A DNA stretch of 49,488 nucleotides from assembly GCA_025454395.1 (NCBI GenBank), contig JALOOM010000075.1, positions 1 to 49,488 on the forward strand, read 5' to 3'. Shown in pieces: positions 36,166-44,993 of the stretch (the stretch's first letter is position 1; each line of letters begins with the position of its first letter). Position numbers and translations under genes: made by a program. The stretch is from Elainella sp. Prado103. Lineage in GTDB: Bacteria > Cyanobacteriota > Cyanobacteriia > Elainellales > Elainellaceae. The notes below the pieces were generated by a model. It was not told where the DNA came from. It did not search any database and saw only the letters and a list, made by a program, of their open reading frames with translations.

Positions 36166-39100
36166 ATGGCAATTAATCCTGATATTCGTGATCAAGCCTA
36201 CCAGTTTTTTGTTGAAGAAGCGCCTGACTTATTACACCTGATTGAATCTGGGCTACTCACCCTCAATCAAGATCGCAGTACTGCTAAAGTTCATAGTTTG
36301 ATGCGATCGGCCCATTCTCTTAAAGGGGGAGCTGCGGGAGTCGGTTTGGAAGCGATCGCCGTCCTGGCCCATCGGTTAGAGAATATTTTTAAGGTGCTGT
36401 ATGATGAAACATTAGGAACCGATCCCGTTCTGGAACGCTGGCTATTGCAAGCCTATGACTGTCTGCGCTTACCCCTCATGCAGCAAATCAACACAGGTTC
36501 GTTTGATCCTGATCAAGCCTTAGCTGAGGCGGAGCCAATTTTTAGTCAGATTGAAACATTATTTGGAGATGCCCTTACCCAATCGGATAGTTACATTCCC
36601 AGTTCCGCTGAAATGGGAATCGACATGGTGGTGTCTATTCTCGAAGTGGATGTAGCACAGGGGTTAGAGCAACTAAGGGTTGCACTCGATGAATCAGATG
36701 ATGAGCTATTGAACGAATTACAAACCCAAGCTGAAGTCTTCGCTGGCTTCGCTGAAATTCTTAATCTACCCAACTTCGGATTGATTGCCCAAACCATTCA
36801 GCAAGGATTGAAGTTACATCCCGAATATGTTCGATCGATCGCTCAATTAGCCATTCAAGAGTTTTCACGAAGCCAACAGGAAATTTTATCTGGCAATTTG
36901 CATGGAGGTGTAGCTCCTTCTGCTGCGCTCGCTTACTTTACAGCAGCAGAGCTTGATCCAACCGTAACTGCCAACTTGCTATCTGAACATCTGAGTATAA
37001 TTCCGGTTGCTCAAGCTGCTGAGACTGAAATGGAGTTTAGATCTGTCGATTTACCTGAAGCCGATTTACTTGAAGCAGAAGCATCAGAATTATTGGCAGG
37101 TGAGTGGGATGAAACAGTCCCAGAATTCACAGCACCAGAATTCACAGCACCAGACTTGACTGAAATTGAACCAGAACCCACTTGGCAACCGACCACATCT
37201 TGGTTGAGCGAGAGCGATCGATCAGCCAGCGTGGAGCCAGTAGAAGCAGCCGCTTCTCTTGACCCGATTGAGCAAGTGGTAGTGACCGAAGTGACCGATG
37301 AGGTCGCAGGGCAATTCGATGCCGCTCGAACAACCACTAAGTTGGAAATGCTCGAGTTGAGTGATCTGAATCCAGATCATTCAGAAATCAATTTTCACCC
37401 TGATCACGAACTGGAGAAATCAGGTGACAGAGAATCTTTGTATAGCATAGTAACGCCTGAATTTGATGATGGGCTGGAATCGACCCGAACTCATGTTGAG
37501 GAGGTTCAACCCGATCCAACAGGTCTGGATAAAACTCAAACTTTTGCCATAGAGCAGTTTGAAGCTGAAGAAGTCCAGAATGATGATGGCTCAGTTGATC
37601 CGATTGGCAAGACTTCTAATACGATTAGCGAGATACTCAGTCAATCAATTAATGAAACAGATGGCAACTACCAAGATGAACTATCTGATCAGGAAAAGTT
37701 ATTCGACCAAGAGGTTCATAGTTCAGTAACCGATCCAATCAACGAATTAATTGATCGATCGATCGATGAAGTAGATTCGGTATTATTGGCTGAACCAGTT
37801 GGTGAACCCGCTCATCAATCACTCAGCAGGTCAATGAGTGAGATAGAAGAAGTTTTAGAGAATAACTACTCTGGCGAATTCATTCAGGAGTTCATCGATC
37901 AGTCCAGCATTGATCAATCAAATATCCAATCCAGCATTGATCGATCTAGCATTGATCAATCCAGTAATGGTTTCCTGGAGGAATCAATCCAGGAGTTATC
38001 CGCAGGAGTCAGCGAATCGATTTTCCGATCGAACTTACGCCCCCTTTTTGAACCCATTCCATCGACGACCCAATCATTGAATCCTGCTCTGGTTGCTAAT
38101 TTAACAGTTCGAGTAGACTCCGAACGATTGGAACGGATGAATAATTTGGTGGGCGAACTTGCCATTAGTCGTAGCAGCCTATTGCTACAAAACGATCAGA
38201 TGCAGCGTGTGATTCGCACTCTCCGCGATCGATTTCTGCGATTTCAAACCCTGGTATCACAACTGCAAGCTGTTTCTGATCAAATCAATCGATTAGATCA
38301 AATCTTTACCATTCCAGAACCCGATCGAAACATCCAACCTGCTGAAACCTATTCCCAACTCCAAAATGCTTTGGCAGCGATCGATTCAACCTATCCGGCG
38401 GCGATTGAATTTGACATGCTGGAGATGGATCGTTATGGCGAAACTCATACTCAACTGCAAGCTATTTTAGAAGATTTAGTGCAACTTGAAGAATCAGTTG
38501 ATGATATTTCATTGTTTGCACGCCAGTCTAATCAAACGCTAGAGCAACAGCAATATAAACTGACACAACTACGGGATGAGTTGGTATGGGCACGGATGCT
38601 ACCGCTCTCTGAAGTGTTAAACCGCTTCCCGCGCATTTTACATGATTTATCGGTAGACTACGAAAAGCCTGTGCAATTGAAATTGACTGGGGTAGAAGTA
38701 CTGATCGATCGAGCAATTCTGGAAAAGCTGTACGATCCACTGCTGCATCTCCTGCGCAATGCCTTCGACCATGGGATCGAGCCTGCTGGCTTACGCCCCT
38801 CTACCAACAAACCGCCCCAAGGCCAGATCGAAATTTGTGCCTTTTATCAAGGTAACCAAACTGTCATTCAAGTACGAGATGATGGACGAGGGATTAATTT
38901 AGCGAGCATTCAAGAACGACTACAGGAGTTGGGTTGGTTATCAGCCACCCAAATAGCAGCACTTTCTCCCAATCAGTTAATCAATTTTATTTTTGAACCT
39001 GGGTTCTCTACCGCAGCTCAGGTTAGCCAATTATCAGGACGTGGTTTTGGTTTAGATGTTGTGCGCTCTCAACTGCAAGCCCTGCGCGGCACCGTCAATG

Positions 39101-40248
39101 TGACTTCTCTGACTGGTAAAGGCACTACGTTCACCCTCACCTTACCGCTAACGCTGACGATCACTCAATTGATTGTCTGTTTGGTTAATTCTCTTCCAAT
39201 TGCTTTACCGACTGAAAGTGTGGCCGATATTCTCGTTCCTCAGTCCGATCAGTTACAGCAATTTCAGGGGAATCATTGGCTCAATTGGCGCGAAAAAACA
39301 ATCCCGGTTTATCCCTTATCCGATCTCCTTAACTATAGCTGCCCTGTTCCAGAAGCTGTGGCTAGTCAGATCCTGTCCGCGTTCCCTGCTCCTAAAGATT
39401 GGGCGGCTCCGATCGTCGTGGTGCAGCGCGAGGAACAGGTGTTTGGATTGGCGATCGATCGAGTGCTGACGGAGCAGGAGTTGGTGATCAAACCTTTTGG
39501 TACGGCAGCAGTTCCCCCCCGTTATTTATATGGCTGCACAATTCTAGGCGATGGTAGCCCCGTTCCTGTCATAGATGCTATTGCACTGCTGGAGAGTTTC
39601 CCGAATAGCCCGTCTCATCGTTTTGATCTACCTGACTCATCGATCGATCCGGTTGGACAGCAATTAGACTCGGTAGCAGCGACAGCCACCCGATCGGGGC
39701 AGGCTTCAGCGGAAATAACTCCCGATACAGTAACTCCCGATACAGTAACTCCCGATACAGTAACTCCCGATACAGTAACTCCAAAGCCAATAGCAATGCC
39801 GATCGGCACAGCCCGCCCTCGCTTGAACTTCAGAAAAACTCAAACTCCCACTGTTTTAGTAGTAGATGATGCGATCATGTTGCGGCGAACACTGGCTCTG
39901 TTTTTGGAACGGGAAGGCTTCCGGGTCTTACAAGCTCAGGATGGACAAGAAGCAATCGATCGGCTGCAACAGGCCTCTGTGCAATTGGTGGTGTGTGACC
40001 TCGAAATGCCAAACATGAATGGTTTTGAGTTCCTCAACTTCCGTCGTCAAACACCCCATTTAGCCGAAATTCCGGTGATGATTCTGACTTCACGCAGCAA
40101 TGAAAAACACCGCTGGCTGTCCCTCAAGTTAGGAGCAACTGCGTATTTCACAAAACCTTATTTAGAGCAGGAGTTTTTGTCTGCACTCAAAGCATTACTC
40201 CCTCAGACTCCTGTTTCGTCAGATAGCTTTGATGCCAAGGAATCGTAA
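36166..40248 (+). CDS. hybrid CheA histidine kinase (PixL/PilL/HmpE type)
   Basis: The 1360 residues contain an Hpt domain with phosphorylated His50 (RSAHSLKGGA) and a 370-residue acidic, Ser/Ile/Asp-rich linker (about 275-645). Dimerisation helices (about 645-830) and an HATPase follow, with LLRNAFDHGIEPAG (about 861) and the glycine box SGRGFGLDVV (about 957). After these are a CheW-like domain (about 1000-1145), a Thr/Pro-rich linker of TPDTV repeats (15-bp DNA repeat, 39718-39777) and a C-terminal receiver with Asp in VVCDLEMPN (about 1278). There is one Hpt only and no CheB-binding domain. It controls phosphorylation of the CheY- and PatA-like regulators. It is the last gene of the operon. 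Confidence 0.96.
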   Translation: MAINPDIRDQAYQFFVEEAPDLLHLIESGLLTLNQDRSTAKVHSLMRSAHSLKGGAAGVGLEAIAVLAHRLENIFKVLYDETLGTDPVLERWLLQAYDCLRLPLMQQINTGSFDPDQALAEAEPIFSQIETLFGDALTQSDSYIPSSAEMGIDMVVSILEVDVAQGLEQLRVALDESDDELLNELQTQAEVFAGFAEILNLPNFGLIAQTIQQGLKLHPEYVRSIAQLAIQEFSRSQQEILSGNLHGGVAPSAALAYFTAAELDPTVTANLLSEHLSIIPVAQAAETEMEFRSVDLPEADLLEAEASELLAGEWDETVPEFTAPEFTAPDLTEIEPEPTWQPTTSWLSESDRSASVEPVEAAASLDPIEQVVVTEVTDEVAGQFDAARTTTKLEMLELSDLNPDHSEINFHPDHELEKSGDRESLYSIVTPEFDDGLESTRTHVEEVQPDPTGLDKTQTFAIEQFEAEEVQNDDGSVDPIGKTSNTISEILSQSINETDGNYQDELSDQEKLFDQEVHSSVTDPINELIDRSIDEVDSVLLAEPVGEPAHQSLSRSMSEIEEVLENNYSGEFIQEFIDQSSIDQSNIQSSIDRSSIDQSSNGFLEESIQELSAGVSESIFRSNLRPLFEPIPSTTQSLNPALVANLTVRVDSERLERMNNLVGELAISRSSLLLQNDQMQRVIRTLRDRFLRFQTLVSQLQAVSDQINRLDQIFTIPEPDRNIQPAETYSQLQNALAAIDSTYPAAIEFDMLEMDRYGETHTQLQAILEDLVQLEESVDDISLFARQSNQTLEQQQYKLTQLRDELVWARMLPLSEVLNRFPRILHDLSVDYEKPVQLKLTGVEVLIDRAILEKLYDPLLHLLRNAFDHGIEPAGLRPSTNKPPQGQIEICAFYQGNQTVIQVRDDGRGINLASIQERLQELGWLSATQIAALSPNQLINFIFEPGFSTAAQVSQLSGRGFGLDVVRSQLQALRGTVNVTSLTGKGTTFTLTLPLTLTITQLIVCLVNSLPIALPTESVADILVPQSDQLQQFQGNHWLNWREKTIPVYPLSDLLNYSCPVPEAVASQILSAFPAPKDWAAPIVVVQREEQVFGLAIDRVLTEQELVIKPFGTAAVPPRYLYGCTILGDGSPVPVIDAIALLESFPNSPSHRFDLPDSSIDPVGQQLDSVAATATRSGQASAEITPDTVTPDTVTPDTVTPDTVTPKPIAMPIGTARPRLNFRKTQTPTVLVVDDAIMLRRTLALFLEREGFRVLQAQDGQEAIDRLQQASVQLVVCDLEMPNMNGFEFLNFRRQTPHLAEIPVMILTSRSNEKHRWLSLKLGATAYFTKPYLEQEFLSALKALLPQTPVSSDSFDAKES
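39718..39777. repeat. 15-bp in-frame tandem repeat in cheA
   Basis: Four perfect copies of ACTCCCGATACAGTA encode TPDTV four times before the receiver domain. Confidence 0.95.
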
Positions 40249-40339
40249 TTGCCCTGTGTAGAAAGATCTGGACTCGATCGAGTAGATCCGTAATTTGACG
40301 GATTCGCTGACTGTGAAACTGCTTAGAATTTGTTGCCAG

Positions 40340-40490
40340 TGTAATGCTTGTGTAATGCTTGCCAGTAACTAGCGTCATGCTTGCCAGCGTCATGCTTGCC
40401 GGTAAAGGCTTTCTAGCGTCATACCTGCCAGCGTCATGCCTGCCAGCGTAAAACATGCCAGCGTAAAAGCTGCCAGCGTAAAACCTGATT
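40340..40490. repeat. interspersed 15-16-bp repeat array
   Basis: CCAGCGTCATGCTTG and CCAGCGTAAAACCTG variants occur about eight times between the CheA stop and the next gene. They are not separated by unique spacers, so this is a tandem array rather than a CRISPR. The remaining spacer to 40625 shows no gene. Confidence 0.85.
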
Positions 40491-40625
40491 TCATTTTTGC
40501 GAGGTTACGCTATATGTGGCGTACAAGTAATTATCGACTATAATTTTGACGCTAGTGGACAGCAACTCCGATGGGCATCGCTTGGAGTTGCCGAGCGAAA
40601 TCACCCTTTCGGAGGTTTGACAGTC

Positions 40626-42074
40626 ATGATCAAGGCGATCGTTCGATATCTGGATTTTGCCCCGCCTCAGTCGCAGATTTCATTTTTGCCTGCGCTATTG
40701 CCTGCATTTTTGCCTGCATTGTCGGCTGGGTTGCTCACCGCTCTGATTCCGATCATGGTTGCGATCCCAGTAAAAGCCCAATCCTATGCAGACCCGACTT
40801 ATGCAAATACTCTGCAAGCAGACGATCGAGGTGAATCAGTTGCTGCCCTACAGCAGCGATTGGCTGACTTGGGCTATTACAACGGATCGGTCACAGGCTA
40901 TTTTGATGGCGAAACTCAGGCTGCCGTCACCCAATTTCAACAATCTAACGGCTTAGCTGCGGATGGCATTGTCGGAACTGCTACTACGGATGCGCTCTAT
41001 CAAGGCGGAACTCCTCAAACAGCCCGAACCGGATGGAACCGAGATGCTTATCCCAACTCAGATGATGCTTATCCCAACTCAGATAGGGATGGGTTGTCCA
41101 GCGACACATCCATTGTGAATTTGCAGCAGCAACTGACACAACTCGGCTATTACAACGGTGATGCTTCAGGTGTGTTTGATGAAACAACTCGATCGGCCGT
41201 CATGGCTTTTCAGCGCGATCGAGGCTTAGCCGTTGATGGTATTGTCGGACAGCAAACTGAGTCAGCACTGTACCAGACTGGCACTCAACCCAATGCGGCG
41301 ATCCCTGCCACTACCACTGAAGATGGGGTTTATTCGCCCAATCCTACTCCCAACGATGGCTTCCTCCAATTTGGCGATGTGGGTACTGATGTGACTCAGT
41401 TACAAACTCAACTTCAGGCTTTGGGTTACTACAATGGAGCCATTAGTGGCAGTTTTGAAGACCAGACCCAAGCCGCGTTGATTGCTTTTCAGCAGGCCCA
41501 TGGACTTAGTGCTGACGGTGTTGCGGGCCCGCAAGTGAATTCGACCTTGAGTTCGATCGCTACCTCGCTGGGTGCTCCTGCGACTCCTCAAGCGGCTACT
41601 ACTTCTACCGTCACCACTTCTACAGCCATCACTCCTACAGCTATCACTCCTACAGCCATCACTCCTACAGCCATCACTCCTACCGTCACCACTCCTACCG
41701 TCACGCAACCTAGCATGACCCAGTTTGGTAGCCCGGCTGTTGTCCAACCGACTGGTACTGCGGCGGTAATTCCCCAGACTCTACCCGCCCAAACTTCAAC
41801 AGTACAGGTGCCCCCACTCCCGCCTGCTGCCCTGCCACCCGCTATTCCCCAGATTGGGCAACCACCTGAAAATTCTTCCGCCCTGCCACCTCAAGCTTCA
41901 ACCGGCTCATCGAGATCGGACAATCGATTCAGCGTGACGGAACTTCAGCGTCGTCTACAATTGCGGGGATTCAACCCGGTGGATATGACTGGCGTTTATG
42001 ATGTAGAAACCCAAAATGCGATTAATCAAGCTCAAGAAGCCTATGGGCTGAGTGGTGATGATCTATTCAATTAG
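40626..42074 (+). CDS. secreted protein with four peptidoglycan-binding domains
   Basis: The start at 40626 is preferred: CGGAGG lies about 10 bases upstream, and the first about 50 residues then form a signal peptide (hydrophobic LPALLPAFLPALSAGLLTALIPI, ending in PVKAQ-SYADP). Three PG_binding_1 domains follow, each with LQQRLADLGYYNGSVTGYFDGETQAAVTQFQQ-type helices, at about 65-130, 165-230 and 270-330. A Thr/Pro-rich linker from a 15-bp repeat (41601-41704) leads to a fourth domain at the end. No amidase, lytic or peptidase domain is present, so it is probably a cell-wall anchored or structural protein. The longest frame reaches back to 40497 but lacks these features. Confidence 0.88.
   Translation: MIKAIVRYLDFAPPQSQISFLPALLPAFLPALSAGLLTALIPIMVAIPVKAQSYADPTYANTLQADDRGESVAALQQRLADLGYYNGSVTGYFDGETQAAVTQFQQSNGLAADGIVGTATTDALYQGGTPQTARTGWNRDAYPNSDDAYPNSDRDGLSSDTSIVNLQQQLTQLGYYNGDASGVFDETTRSAVMAFQRDRGLAVDGIVGQQTESALYQTGTQPNAAIPATTTEDGVYSPNPTPNDGFLQFGDVGTDVTQLQTQLQALGYYNGAISGSFEDQTQAALIAFQQAHGLSADGVAGPQVNSTLSSIATSLGAPATPQAATTSTVTTSTAITPTAITPTAITPTAITPTVTTPTVTQPSMTQFGSPAVVQPTGTAAVIPQTLPAQTSTVQVPPLPPAALPPAIPQIGQPPENSSALPPQASTGSSRSDNRFSVTELQRRLQLRGFNPVDMTGVYDVETQNAINQAQEAYGLSGDDLFN
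41601..41704. repeat. 15-bp in-frame tandem repeat
   Basis: Seven copies of the ACTCCTACAGCCATC type encode TPTAI/TPTVT pentapeptides in the linker of the peptidoglycan-binding protein. A 21-bp pair (41043-41084) lies further upstream in the same gene. Confidence 0.95.
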
Positions 42075-42173
42075 ATCAGGACAATTGGGGGAGGCACCTT
42101 TCACCAGCTATCCCCCAGTCAACCATCATGTCATCCACCGATAGCAATCGCCTGATTGAGATCTAGTCAATCG

Positions 42174-43274
42174 CTAAGCTTCAACTGCTTGCGACAAAGG
42201 TGCTGGAGTCAGTAGAGCCGCAATATGGCGGACGAATCCCTGTTGCTGATAATAGTCCGCGTAGGCGCGTCGAGCGTTTTGAATAATCCGATCTGCCGCT
42301 TCAGGATGGTCGAGATAGTAGCGACATTGTTCTTCGAGATTGCTGTAATCCCACTTCAGAGGGACGTAGGTTTCGTGAGGAATGTAGATGTTGGGTTCAG
42401 TAGCAATGTGATCGACTGCTGGTTTCATTAATAAACAGTGGTGGCGCACCGCCTCGTAGTCACGAAACGAGAGTTCTCCCCAGCCAAATGGACTGATCGC
42501 AATCCGTCCGCGCTGTAAATCTCGTATATACTGTCGGCGGGACACTGTTCGCTCTTCTAAAAATTCGCCACTGATGGCTTTGCTGTAGCGATCGGGTAGG
42601 GCTGTGATGGCTCGAAAAGCGTGCATTCGCAACTTGCCATACCAGTCTTGACTATCTTTCGGACCAAGCGAAACATGGCAAACGAGATCGACCGTTTTAC
42701 GAGGCATGAACCAGGATAGCGTAGGTCGCAATATCGGTCGTTTGAATTCTGGAATCAGGCTGAGGAACCAACCTGCATCAATTCGATCGACATAACCGCT
42801 CGGAATAGGGGAACTGACATGCCACCCGTTCAAGTTATACCCCATCTCCCGCACCAGATAATCGGTTAAAACTGTCCCCCCTGCGAGGGGCTGTTCATAC
42901 TGATTCAGGTCTTTCAGGGTTTGATATTTGATCATTCGATCGACATAAGGCAACACATTGAAAAACATGCTGCTAGTTTGATCAAAGGGATCAATGAGAA
43001 AAATTTTGGTATTAGGATAAGTTTGGCGTATATTTGCCATGGTTTGCTCTGCCAGTTGAGGCTGTTCTCGCCAATCAGGTCGAATGAACAGAGCATCAGC
43101 AGGGTTATCCTGGCAGATAGATTTCAGGTCTGAGAGTTTGTCAGTTTGAAAATGCTGAAAGGTCAGCCCTAGCTCTCGGCTCAACTGCTGACGGTGATCA
43201 AAAAAAGGATAGATTTGTGAAGCTGCAATATAATCTTCTGTGAACTTTGCATTGCCGATTACCAGTGCTTTCAT
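42174..43274 (-). CDS. glycosyltransferase-like protein, family uncertain
   Basis: I use the start MKALVIGNAKF (43274), skipping seven residues from a longer frame. The product is 366 residues. The N-terminal half has a Rossmann-like pattern (KALVIGNAKFTEDY, ADALFIRPDWREQPQ, TKIFLIDPFDQT). The C-terminal half has SPFGWGELSFRDYEAVRHHCLLMKP, resembling the sugar-nucleotide site of exostosin/GT1-like glycosyltransferases; the acidic Glu in GELSFRDYEA would bind the donor. The last helices (QCRYYLDHPEAADRIIQNARRAY) match such enzymes too. The donor and acceptor are unknown. It is probably a polysaccharide gene, isolated and on the minus strand. Confidence 0.75.
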   Translation of the reverse strand: MKALVIGNAKFTEDYIAASQIYPFFDHRQQLSRELGLTFQHFQTDKLSDLKSICQDNPADALFIRPDWREQPQLAEQTMANIRQTYPNTKIFLIDPFDQTSSMFFNVLPYVDRMIKYQTLKDLNQYEQPLAGGTVLTDYLVREMGYNLNGWHVSSPIPSGYVDRIDAGWFLSLIPEFKRPILRPTLSWFMPRKTVDLVCHVSLGPKDSQDWYGKLRMHAFRAITALPDRYSKAISGEFLEERTVSRRQYIRDLQRGRIAISPFGWGELSFRDYEAVRHHCLLMKPAVDHIATEPNIYIPHETYVPLKWDYSNLEEQCRYYLDHPEAADRIIQNARRAYADYYQQQGFVRHIAALLTPAPLSQAVEA

Positions 43275-44210
43275 ACCCCTACTCCGCCAAGTCAATAAAT
43301 CTACAGAAATTAAATCAGAACATTCCCAAAACCTGCCTCAAGCAGCCCTTTTTCAGCTTGAATGGGAAATGGCTCGATCACTTGAACCACGAATCATGAT
43401 CGGACGAATCATGATCGGACGGTCGGCGGATCGCATTCTACTGAGTCGAATGCTGAGTCAAATTTTGTTGGAGCGTATCCCTTGTAATTCAAGTTACTGT
43501 TGAAAACAGTTTAAAATTACTCACAGCAGACATCTTCTGATACCCTTCTGATGCCCTTCTGATGCTCTTCTAATACGAGAATGGTGATGATGGTGATGCC
43601 TGGGTCAGAAAATTTTTGCCAACAAGCTTATTTCTTTTTTTGACGATCAAGAAACATGATCAGACACACGAAAGAGCAGGAAGCACAGTATGGCTGCACC
43701 GAAGTTGAGGAAGACAATCGGGTAGAGCAAGGAGAGGTGCTGATGCATACAGATAATCAACTATTTAATCAATCATCTGCTGATCATCGATCGGGGAATC
43801 CCCTACACCAACAAACCTAAAGCAAAAATGGTAGAGAGTGCTGCACTTCCCAGACGAGTCTTAAATGGGTCATTTCAAAATTTAGAAACCGTGATTGCCA
43901 GCGCAGAGTACACAGCATCGATCCCACCTTGAGCATTCGTGATTCCTCATCCTATGGATAAAATCGCCTCAGTCACCATAGTTTCACGGGTTTGATGGCA
44001 AAATCTTCATAGAGTGATTTTCCAAATTTAGAAAATCTTCAAACGATCGCAGTTTACAAAAAATGCATTGTTAGATATGCCTTGACCCGCAGGTGTTTCG
44101 GGTGCCAACTTCAGCTTTGGGGCTTGGTCATGAATGCAGAAGATGATCGCGATAGTTAGTGACATTCAGTGATAATCAGCGACATTCATCAGCAGTCAAA
44201 GGATTTTATC

Positions 44211-44340
44211 TATCCGGCTTCCACTGTTTATACTTAATTATCTATACTTAACCCTCTATTCTCATCTATCCGGCTTTCACTGTTTATACTTAATTATTTA
44301 TACTTAACCCTCTATCTATACTTAACCCTCTATTCTTAAC
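44211..44340. repeat. 56-bp tandem repeat
   Basis: Copies beginning TATCCGGCTT(C/T)CACTG at 44211 and 44267 are nearly identical. The second contains an additional internal TATACTTAACCCTCTATC duplication. Confidence 0.88.
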
Positions 44341-44454
44341 TATCCATCTTTTCTATCTTTAACTACTCATGTCTGCTCAAGCGTTCATAACTGCATCGAT
44401 CGACCTCTAGGTTCATCAGCCAGATCGGTCACTTCGATCTGTAAGAATGCCAAG

Positions 44455-44530
44455 CTATAAAAATGCCTATCTATAAAAATGCCTATCTATAAAAATGCCT
44501 ATCTATAAAAATGCCTATCTATAAAAAATG
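44455..44530. repeat. 16-bp tandem repeat
   Basis: About 4.7 copies of CTATAAAAATGCCTAT occur without any spacer between them. Confidence 0.95.
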
Positions 44531-44699
44531 GGGGATTAGTCTGCCGACCAACCCCACCTGCCGATCCTTTGAGAGGAGAACACTATATTTGAATCATAAG
44601 CTTGTTGCAAATTAATGTCAATAGTTAATGGGATAAATTCTCATTTAATGACTCTAGGATTCACGATGGGTTGAGGGGGCAAGCCTGAACTCGCCTATA

Positions 44700-44783
44700 C
44701 TCTACAGGTCTCCGAACTCTATAGGTCTCCGAACTCTATAGGTCTCCGAACTCTATAGGTCTCCGAACTCTATAGGTCTCCGA
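44700..44783. repeat. 17-bp tandem repeat
   Basis: Five copies of CTCTATAGGTCTCCGAA lie about 210 bases upstream of the MATE gene. Confidence 0.95.
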
Positions 44784-44993
44784 TCTGTGGTTCTCTCACT
44801 TTGATGGGGATTATGGCGGTCATGGTGAGAGTCCTCCAACAGCAAGATGTGCAGGGTCTTCACTCCGTCCAGAATAAAGCGGCGAGCAGTGCCTTAAACC
44901 AGAAAATTAGAGGTAGAGTCGCTTGCCATACTGAGTTTCTCGTGCCTGAGAGTTCCTATCTGAGACGCTTCGATCGTTCGTTTTATTGGATTC

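Larger units (their letters stand above)
43275..44993. other. 1.7 kb repeat-rich spacer
   Basis: No convincing gene lies between the glycosyltransferase-like gene and the MATE gene. Contents are: a 15-bp duplication CGAATCATGATCGGA (43390-43419); a series of CTTCTGATGCC-type 11-mers (about 43535-43572); a 54-codon ATG frame at 43656-43820 without a ribosome-binding site; and three tandem arrays listed separately. Base composition is more A/T-rich than in the flanking genes. A TTG frame at 44801-45031 overlaps the MATE start and is not supported. Confidence 0.6.

Noticed and set aside
39578-39796. Minus-strand frame with repeated ELLYR pentapeptides
   Set aside because: It is the shadow of the 15-bp TPDTV repeat inside cheA.
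43656-43820. 54-codon small protein
   Set aside because: No ribosome-binding site, no recognisable family and a repeat-rich setting; could be chance.
44455-44783. Possible CRISPR arrays
   Set aside because: Units are 16-17 bp and directly adjacent, with no unique spacers and no cas genes.
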